NCBI GenBank assembly: GCA_016177775.1
Contig: JACOUQ010000004.1
Span: 186,001-250,000, forward strand
Length of the DNA stretch: 64,000 bases
From: Geobacter sp.
Lineage (GTDB): Bacteria; Desulfobacterota; Desulfuromonadia; Geobacterales; Geobacteraceae
Direction of reading: 5' to 3'
Shown here: piece after piece, positions 59,416-64,000 of the stretch
How positions within the stretch are numbered: position 1 is the first letter of the stretch
Layout of the letters: each line of letters begins with the position of its first letter
The notes under the pieces: model-generated
Seen by the model: the letters and a program-made list of their open reading frames with translations, nothing else
What the model was told of the DNA's origin: nothing
Databases searched by the model: none
Program-made: the position numbers and the translations under genes

Positions 59416-60060
59416 ATGACATTCGCCGACAGGCGGCATGCCGGCCGGCAACTGGCACGGCGGCTGGAGCACTATCAAGGGAAGGAAGGGGTGATAGTCC
59501 TCGGTCTCCCACGCGGCGGGGTAGAGGTCGCCGATGAGATCGCCAGGGCGCTTGGCGTCTCGCTCGACATCCTCATCGTCCGCAAGATCGGCTTTCCCGG
59601 CAACCCGGAGCTGGCCGCCGGCGCGGTTTCCGAAACCGGCACCGTGGTGATCAACGAGGATATCGTTTCCGCCTACGGGGTGGGAAAAGGTTACCTGGAC
59701 AGCGAAACCGCTACGAAGATGGAAGAAATCGTCCGGCGAAAGCAGCTCTTCCGGGGCGGCAGGGGGATTCCACCCCTGGCAGGCAGGACCGTCATCCTCG
59801 TAGACGACGGGATCGCCACCGGCGCCACCGTCAAGGCCGCCATCGCCACCCTTCGGGAGGAGAAGCTCGCCCGGCTTATAGTGGCCATGCCGGTCGCCTC
59901 CCCCGAGGCAGCTGATGAGATCTCCCGGACAGTGGACGAGTGGGTCTGCCTCCTTACCCCTCCCGGCTTCATGGCGGTCGGCGGCTACTACCACGACTTC
60001 ACCCAGGTGGAAGACGACGAGGTGGTGGCCATCCTGAAGGAGAGAGTCGCTTCCGCATGA
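59416..60060 (+). CDS. Phosphoribosyltransferase-domain protein
   Basis: 214 residues. PRTase fold: VIVLGLPRGGVEVADEIARALG near 25, LDILIVRKIGFPGNPELAAGAVSE (typical of the COG1926 group), and the PRPP-binding loop VILVDDGIATGATVKAA near 125. Members are common in stress and dormancy loci, and their substrate is not established. ATG at 59416 after GGAGGAGAGAAGG. The stop overlaps the next ATG (ATGA), coupling it to the PAS-GGDEF protein. Confidence 0.9.
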   Translation: MTFADRRHAGRQLARRLEHYQGKEGVIVLGLPRGGVEVADEIARALGVSLDILIVRKIGFPGNPELAAGAVSETGTVVINEDIVSAYGVGKGYLDSETATKMEEIVRRKQLFRGGRGIPPLAGRTVILVDDGIATGATVKAAIATLREEKLARLIVAMPVASPEAADEISRTVDEWVCLLTPPGFMAVGGYYHDFTQVEDDEVVAILKERVASA

Positions 60061-61832
60061 GCAACGAAATGGCAAATATGAAGCGCCATGAACGCGAGCA
60101 GCTGGTCTTCCTTCAGACCATGATCGATACCGTTCCGGCGCCGATCTACTACAAGGACCGCGAAGGACGCTATCTCGGGTGCAACCGCGCCTTCGAGGTG
60201 ATCCATGGCAGAACGCGGCAGGAGTTGGTCGGCCGGACGATCTTCGACATCGCCCCCCGTGCCATCGCCGAGGAGATCGCGGCTGAGGATGCCGAGCTCT
60301 TTCAGCAGACTGGAGGACAGTTCCAGATCCTTGAAAAATCCCTCATCTATGCCGACGGTTCGCCCCACGACGTCATCTTCTACAAGGATGCCTTCCGTGA
60401 GGAGGACGGCACCGCGGCAGGCCTGGTGGGAGTAATCATTGACATCACCCGGCGCAAGACCGTGGAGATGGCGCTCCATGCGCAGCGGGAGTTTTCCGAG
60501 AACCTCCTCCAGAATTCGGCTGTCCCCTGTTTTGTCCTGGACATCAACCACTGCGTCCTCACCTGGACCCGTGCCTGCGAGGAGTTGACCGGCATCACCG
60601 CCGCCGAGGTCCTCGGCGCCGACGATCAGTGGCGCGCCTTCTACCCCAGCCAGCGCCCCTGCCTGGCCGACCTCATCCTGGACGGCGACATTGTGAAAAC
60701 GCACGAACTTTACCTGACGATCTCCACCTCCCCACTCATTCCGGACGGGCTCCAGGCCGAGGGGTGGTTCCCGAACATAGGCGGCAGGCGCCGCTATCTC
60801 CTCTTCGAGGCGGCGCCGATCCGCGACGGCAGCGGCAATCTGATTGCCGCCATCGAGACGCTCAACGACCTTACCCGCCTGAAGCTGGCCGAGGAGGCGC
60901 TCAAGCAGAGCGAAGCGAGCTATCGTTCGCTGATAGAGCAATCTCCGGACGCAATCCTGGTCCACCACGGCGGAGAGGTGATCTTCGGAAACCTGGCAGC
61001 GGCACGGCTCTTCGGGGCCGGGAAACCCGACAAGTTTATCGGTGCCCGGATCATCGACCTGCTCCACCAAAGCTACCATGAGCCGTTCATGAATCTGGTC
61101 ACGCAGGTGGAGGAGCTGGGCGAAGCGCGGCCTTATGTCGAGCAGAAAATCGTCCGGCTGGACGGCACGAACGTCGACGTGGAGGTGGGGCTGAGCCCGG
61201 TCTTCTATGGAGGGACACGAGCAGTGCAGACGATCGTTCGCGACATCACGGAGCGCAAGGAACTGCAGGAGCGGATCTGGCGGCAGGCGAACTTCGATCC
61301 TTTGACAGGTATCCCCAACCGTCTCCTGTTCATGGATCGGCTACAGCAGGCCCTGGACCAGGCGGAAAGGGGAAGGTATCACGTCGCGCTCTTTTTCATA
61401 GACCTGGACAGATTCAAGGATGTCAACGACTCGCTGGGGCACGGGGCCGGCGATGAGCTGCTGCACCAGGTTGCCGAACGCCTGACATCCGTGCTCCGCA
61501 AGACCGACACGGTTGCGCGCATGGGAGGGGACGAATTCACCATCATAATGCCGCGCATTGTTGAGCCTCCAACCGTAACTGCGGTGGCAGAACGGATACT
61601 GGCCCGACTGAGCGCACCGTTCCTGCTGCCGGGAGGCGAGGGGAACGTTTCCGGTTCCATAGGGATTGCCTTTTACCCCGAGGACGGCCCCACCGCCCCT
61701 GCCCTCCTGACCGCTTCGGACAAGGCGATGTACAAATCCAAGGAGAGCGGGCGCGCTACTTACACCTTTGCCACTCCAGGTCTCACCATCCGCGATGATG
61801 CGGAAAATAATCATCAGATCCCTGAAAAATAA
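60057..61832 (+). CDS. Diguanylate cyclase with three PAS domains
   Basis: 591 residues. PAS 1 at about 15-145 (VPAPIYYKDREGRYLGCN), PAS 2 about 150-290 (AVPCFVLDINHCVLTWT), PAS 3 about 300-410 (PDAILVHHGGEVIFGN), and a GGDEF domain about 420-580 with DPLTGIPNRLLF, FIDLDRFKDVNDSLGHGAGDELL and ARMGGDEFTII. The intact GGDEF suggests synthesis of cyclic di-GMP in response to a cytosolic signal. No receiver or membrane helices are present. Its start overlaps the phosphoribosyltransferase stop. No EAL domain. Confidence 0.93.
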   Translation: MSNEMANMKRHEREQLVFLQTMIDTVPAPIYYKDREGRYLGCNRAFEVIHGRTRQELVGRTIFDIAPRAIAEEIAAEDAELFQQTGGQFQILEKSLIYADGSPHDVIFYKDAFREEDGTAAGLVGVIIDITRRKTVEMALHAQREFSENLLQNSAVPCFVLDINHCVLTWTRACEELTGITAAEVLGADDQWRAFYPSQRPCLADLILDGDIVKTHELYLTISTSPLIPDGLQAEGWFPNIGGRRRYLLFEAAPIRDGSGNLIAAIETLNDLTRLKLAEEALKQSEASYRSLIEQSPDAILVHHGGEVIFGNLAAARLFGAGKPDKFIGARIIDLLHQSYHEPFMNLVTQVEELGEARPYVEQKIVRLDGTNVDVEVGLSPVFYGGTRAVQTIVRDITERKELQERIWRQANFDPLTGIPNRLLFMDRLQQALDQAERGRYHVALFFIDLDRFKDVNDSLGHGAGDELLHQVAERLTSVLRKTDTVARMGGDEFTIIMPRIVEPPTVTAVAERILARLSAPFLLPGGEGNVSGSIGIAFYPEDGPTAPALLTASDKAMYKSKESGRATYTFATPGLTIRDDAENNHQIPEK

Positions 61833-62024
61833 AATCCGGTCGGCAATGCAAACAGTTCCGGAAGTGATATACTTTTATCAGGGTAGCTACCTGAAACAAC
61901 CGCCAAAGGAGGGATGGTATCGAGGAGATAGATCCCGAACAAAAACCTTGGCAGTACCCGAGTCGGCAGTGCAAGCCGCCGGCATGACCCTGCGTGACAG
62001 GGTGCAAAGAAGCAAATGAAACGG

Positions 62025-62054
62025 AAAGACCCGCCGGAATGCCGGCGGGTCTTT
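62025..62054 (+). terminator. Terminator downstream of the diguanylate cyclase region
   Basis: AAAGACCCGCCGG (62025-62037) and CCGGCGGGTCTTT (62042-62054) form a perfect 13-bp stem with a 4-base loop, followed by CATTTGG. A/T ends on both sides make it usable in both directions. Confidence 0.75.
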
Positions 62055-62130
62055 CATTTGGCGGGTAGTCTTCACCTTTGTTCTTGACGCCGGGACCGTC
62101 AGAATCTAAGCTTGCAGAAATCAAACATAT

Positions 62131-62181
62131 GTAGAGACGCCCCGGCGGGGCGTCTAAGACGGGCCACCGGCCCGTCTCTAC
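62131..62181. repeat. GTAGAGAC-type double palindrome
   Basis: GTAGAGACGCCCC/GGGGCGTC and GACGGGCC/GGCCCGTCTCTAC hairpins side by side, with outward-facing GTAG and CTAC ends like the other members of the dispersed family. They lie 30 bases before the reductase gene. The rest of the gap 61833-62211 shows no convincing gene. Confidence 0.75.
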
Positions 62182-62211
62182 AGTGATATTTGCATGATGC
62201 AGGAGAGCAAC

Positions 62212-63519
62212 ATGACCACCAACCCCCAGAGCCTGAGGATCGAGGGCGTTTACCAGCAGCGCCAGGCGGAAAACTTCATGATGCGGGTCAAGGTTCCGGG
62301 CGGGGTCCTTTCCGCCGAACAGGCGCTCAAGATCAGCGAGATCGCCGACCGCTTCGCCGGGGGGCGGGTCCACCTCACCACACGCAACAGCATCGAGTTC
62401 CACTGGCTCAAGGAAGAGTCCCTTGCAGAAATCGGGAAGATGCTTGCGGCTGTCGGGCTTACCTCCAGGGGGGCCTGCGGCGGCGCAGTGCGCGGCGTTG
62501 TCTGCAGCACCCCCTTCAGCGCCGGGTTTCCCGCTGCTCAGACTCTGGCCCGCAAGATACATCACCACTTCACGCAGAACCCCCATTTCGAGGGACTCCC
62601 GAAGAAATTCAAGATCGCGGTCAATGCAGACTATTCGGACCCGCGCCACCTCATCCAGGACATCGGGCTGGTCTATGCGGGAACAGCGGAAGAGAGGGAT
62701 TACTATGATGTCTGGGCAGCCGGGGGTCTGGGGAGGGAGCCGACAGAGGGGTTCCTGCTTAAGGGAAAGGTGGCGCAAGAGAACATAATCCCCTTGATCG
62801 AGTCTGTGGTCTCAGTCTACAAGGAGCGTACACCACAGGGTAAACGGTTAAAGCATCTGGTGAGGGAGATCGGCAGGGAGGAGTTCCTGAGGGAGATTCA
62901 GGAAAGGATGGATACATGCGGCCCGCTAGCCCTTCCGGACGGCTTTGACAAGGGCCTCACTGCCCGTCCCGCAGCTGAAGCCTCTCTTCACATAGAGGCG
63001 CGGGTCTTTGCCGGCGAGCTGGAGGCAGCGGCGCTGCGAAACCTTGCCGGGATAGCCGCGAAGCATGCCGAGGGCTTCATGGTCCTGACCGGGGACCAGA
63101 ACGTCGCCTTCATCATGAAGGATCAGGATAGCTGCGATGCCGCGGCAATGGCACTGGCCGCCGTCGGATTCGGCGGCAACTCACGGGAAGAGCGCGTATT
63201 GTTCCGTGTCTGCCCGGGCAACCACGAGTGCCGCATGGGACTGGCCCCCACGCGCGATGTGGCCCGTGCCTTACTAGAGTCCATCGGGCCGAAGGGGGAG
63301 GCACTCTCCTGGGCCATTGCCGGCTGCCCGAACTCCTGCTCTCAGCCGCAGCTGGCCCAGGCGGGCGTTGTCACTTCGAAGATCGAAAAAAGTGAGAGCG
63401 GGGAGCTTACCCCCCTGTTCGACCTCTGGCTGCGGAGTGACATTGGGGCAATGGGGAAGGTGGTAAGGCAGCGGATCAGCCTTGAGGAACTACGACAGGC
63501 GATAGGGGAGATGGGGTAG
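62212..63519 (+). CDS. Sulfite/nitrite reductase-like siroheme protein
   Basis: 435 residues. Two-domain ferredoxin-dependent sulfite/nitrite reductase (NirA/CysI hemoprotein-like). VHLTTRNSIEFHWL near 50 is the first siroheme contact. The cluster motif is RVCPGNHECRMG (C-x5-C) and AGCPNSCSQPQ (C-x3-C) in the C-terminal half, together the [4Fe-4S]-siroheme ligands. It is shorter than CysI (about 570) and may be a compact assimilatory or dissimilatory-type enzyme. The ATG at 62212 is preceded by AGGAG. No adjacent reductase partner or siroheme synthase is seen. Confidence 0.87.
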   Translation: MTTNPQSLRIEGVYQQRQAENFMMRVKVPGGVLSAEQALKISEIADRFAGGRVHLTTRNSIEFHWLKEESLAEIGKMLAAVGLTSRGACGGAVRGVVCSTPFSAGFPAAQTLARKIHHHFTQNPHFEGLPKKFKIAVNADYSDPRHLIQDIGLVYAGTAEERDYYDVWAAGGLGREPTEGFLLKGKVAQENIIPLIESVVSVYKERTPQGKRLKHLVREIGREEFLREIQERMDTCGPLALPDGFDKGLTARPAAEASLHIEARVFAGELEAAALRNLAGIAAKHAEGFMVLTGDQNVAFIMKDQDSCDAAAMALAAVGFGGNSREERVLFRVCPGNHECRMGLAPTRDVARALLESIGPKGEALSWAIAGCPNSCSQPQLAQAGVVTSKIEKSESGELTPLFDLWLRSDIGAMGKVVRQRISLEELRQAIGEMG

Positions 63520-63538
63520 AAATAGTGCGGACAAGCTC

Positions 63539-63742
63539 TCAATAATGGGGCGGGGGCTCCTCGTCCTCCGGCGCCCTCACGAGCGATGGGGCAACCACCA
63601 GGAACTGCTCGCGCATCTCCCGCAATTCCTTCTCCAGCCGATCAATGGTCTGCTGCTGGCGGTAGACCACGTCGTTCAGCTCCTGTACTGAGCGATCCAG
63701 GTGCATGAAATGTGTTTCGATGTCGGTAAGTCTCTGTTCCAT
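63539..63742 (-). CDS. slyX: SlyX-family coiled-coil protein
   Basis: 67 residues, nearly all one coiled coil: QRLTDIETHFMHLDRSVQELNDVVYRQQQTIDRLEKELREM, ending PPPHY, the family C-terminal signature. The ATG at 63742 is chosen over a longer version lacking similarity. Function of SlyX is unknown. It converges with the reductase gene with 19 bases between stops. Confidence 0.88.
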   Translation of the reverse strand: MEQRLTDIETHFMHLDRSVQELNDVVYRQQQTIDRLEKELREMREQFLVVAPSLVRAPEDEEPPPHY

Positions 63743-63807
63743 GTCTTCTCTCTTTTGGAATGAAGCGATTAGCAGCCATATTCGCTTCATGATTTGAAGC
63801 GTTCATT

Positions 63808-64000
63808 TTACTTCCGCAGGAACCCCTTGCAGAGTTCCCGTCGCACGAAGAGGAGCGCAAGCTCCACCTCGGGCACCCGCACCGCCACTGCCTTGCCATC
63901 CAGTTCAGCCGGCACGTTCACCTCGACCAGATGCCCCTTGCGGCGCATGTGCGCGACAAACTCGTCGGGACTCCCGATCTCTCCCAAGTCGGGGACCTCC
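63808..64000 (-). CDS. C-terminal end of an unknown protein (cut by window edge)
   Basis: The last 63 residues are visible. LGEIGSPDEFVAHMRRKGHLVEVNVP is followed by VRVPEVELALLFVRRELC and the end KGFLRK. The stop TAA is at 63808-63810. The strand-helix pattern is compatible with a small ligand-binding or PilZ-like fold, but nothing is recognised. The start lies beyond 64000. Confidence 0.6.
   Translation of the reverse strand, partial: EVPDLGEIGSPDEFVAHMRRKGHLVEVNVPAELDGKAVAVRVPEVELALLFVRRELCKGFLRK

Noticed and set aside
61925-61995. A short peptide-like frame reading IEEIDPEQKPWQYPSRQCK
   Set aside because: It looks protein-like and follows AGGAGG, but the nearby ATG is in another frame and stops after five codons. 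No usable start was found.

Overview
The window reads as a chromosomal segment of a GC-rich, strictly anaerobic deltaproteobacterium of the Geobacter group (Geobacterales/Desulfuromonadales). This is inferred from gene content, not from a marker gene. The pointers are a periplasmic NiFe uptake hydrogenase in the order small subunit, large subunit, cytochrome b, protease; a complete FlxABCD-HdrABC electron-bifurcation set; system II cytochrome c assembly (ResB/CcsA); SelB; and many short palindromic intergenic repeats. No rRNA, tRNA, CRISPR array, prophage or intact insertion sequence was seen.

Layout. 1-4.4 kb: the start of a Kup potassium transporter, then ileS-lspA. 4.4-8.1 kb: a minus-strand series (glycosyltransferase with a PAS protein, YbgC-type thioesterase, glycine-zipper lipoprotein, pterin dehydratase). 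8.4-12.4 kb: hydrogenase operon hyaSLBP. 12.6-14.1 kb: a VOC protein, a WbuC-type cupin and an SH3-like exported protein, followed by a candidate small RNA. 14.3-19.7 kb: two aminotransferases, ccsA/resB and an M23 peptidase. 19.9-29.6 kb: an A/V-type ATPase operon in the Enterococcus ntpFIKECGABD order, interrupted between ntpA and ntpB by two antisense PIN-toxin modules. 29.6-37.1 kb: hdrCBA-flxDCBA on the minus strand, with a 27-residue membrane peptide at its tail. 37.6-41.2 kb: a heterodimeric ABC exporter. 41.3-46.4 kb: selB, then an MFS transporter with a TraB-like protein. 46.6-53.8 kb: an accessory block with an unknown 733-residue protein, a short AlbA_2 protein, an HsdR-less restriction-modification locus (nuclease-methylase plus HsdS) and a VapBC pair. 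53.9-64 kb: MoxR ATPase, a small zinc protein, a globin-PsiE fusion, ferrochelatase, archaemetzincin, a Ycf45-like R3H ATPase, a phosphoribosyltransferase with a PAS-GGDEF protein, a sulfite/nitrite reductase-like protein, SlyX, and the tail of an unknown gene.

How the genes work together. Energy metabolism dominates. The hydrogenase feeds electrons from H2 to the membrane. FlxABCD-HdrABC should couple NAD(P)H, ferredoxin and thiol/disulfide chemistry. The A/V-ATPase carries sodium-type ligands in its c subunit, so it may link to a sodium gradient. ccsA/resB and hemH support cytochrome production. Defence and stability functions (restriction-modification, three PIN-toxin pairs) sit in lower-GC or inserted stretches.

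The most unusual signal is the hsdM/hsdS junction. A U UUU UUU heptamer in the zero frame is preceded by a Shine-Dalgarno-like sequence and followed after 6 nt by a nested hairpin. The hsdS frame is open through it and has no good start codon. This is the layout of a bacterial -1 frameshift site and would make a single nuclease-methylase-specificity chain. Also notable are a 53-bp perfect-arm palindrome inside an ABC transporter gene, a free-standing promoter/hairpin/terminator unit at 14.1 kb, and a GC-rich repeat that appears to supply the ntpA ribosome binding site.
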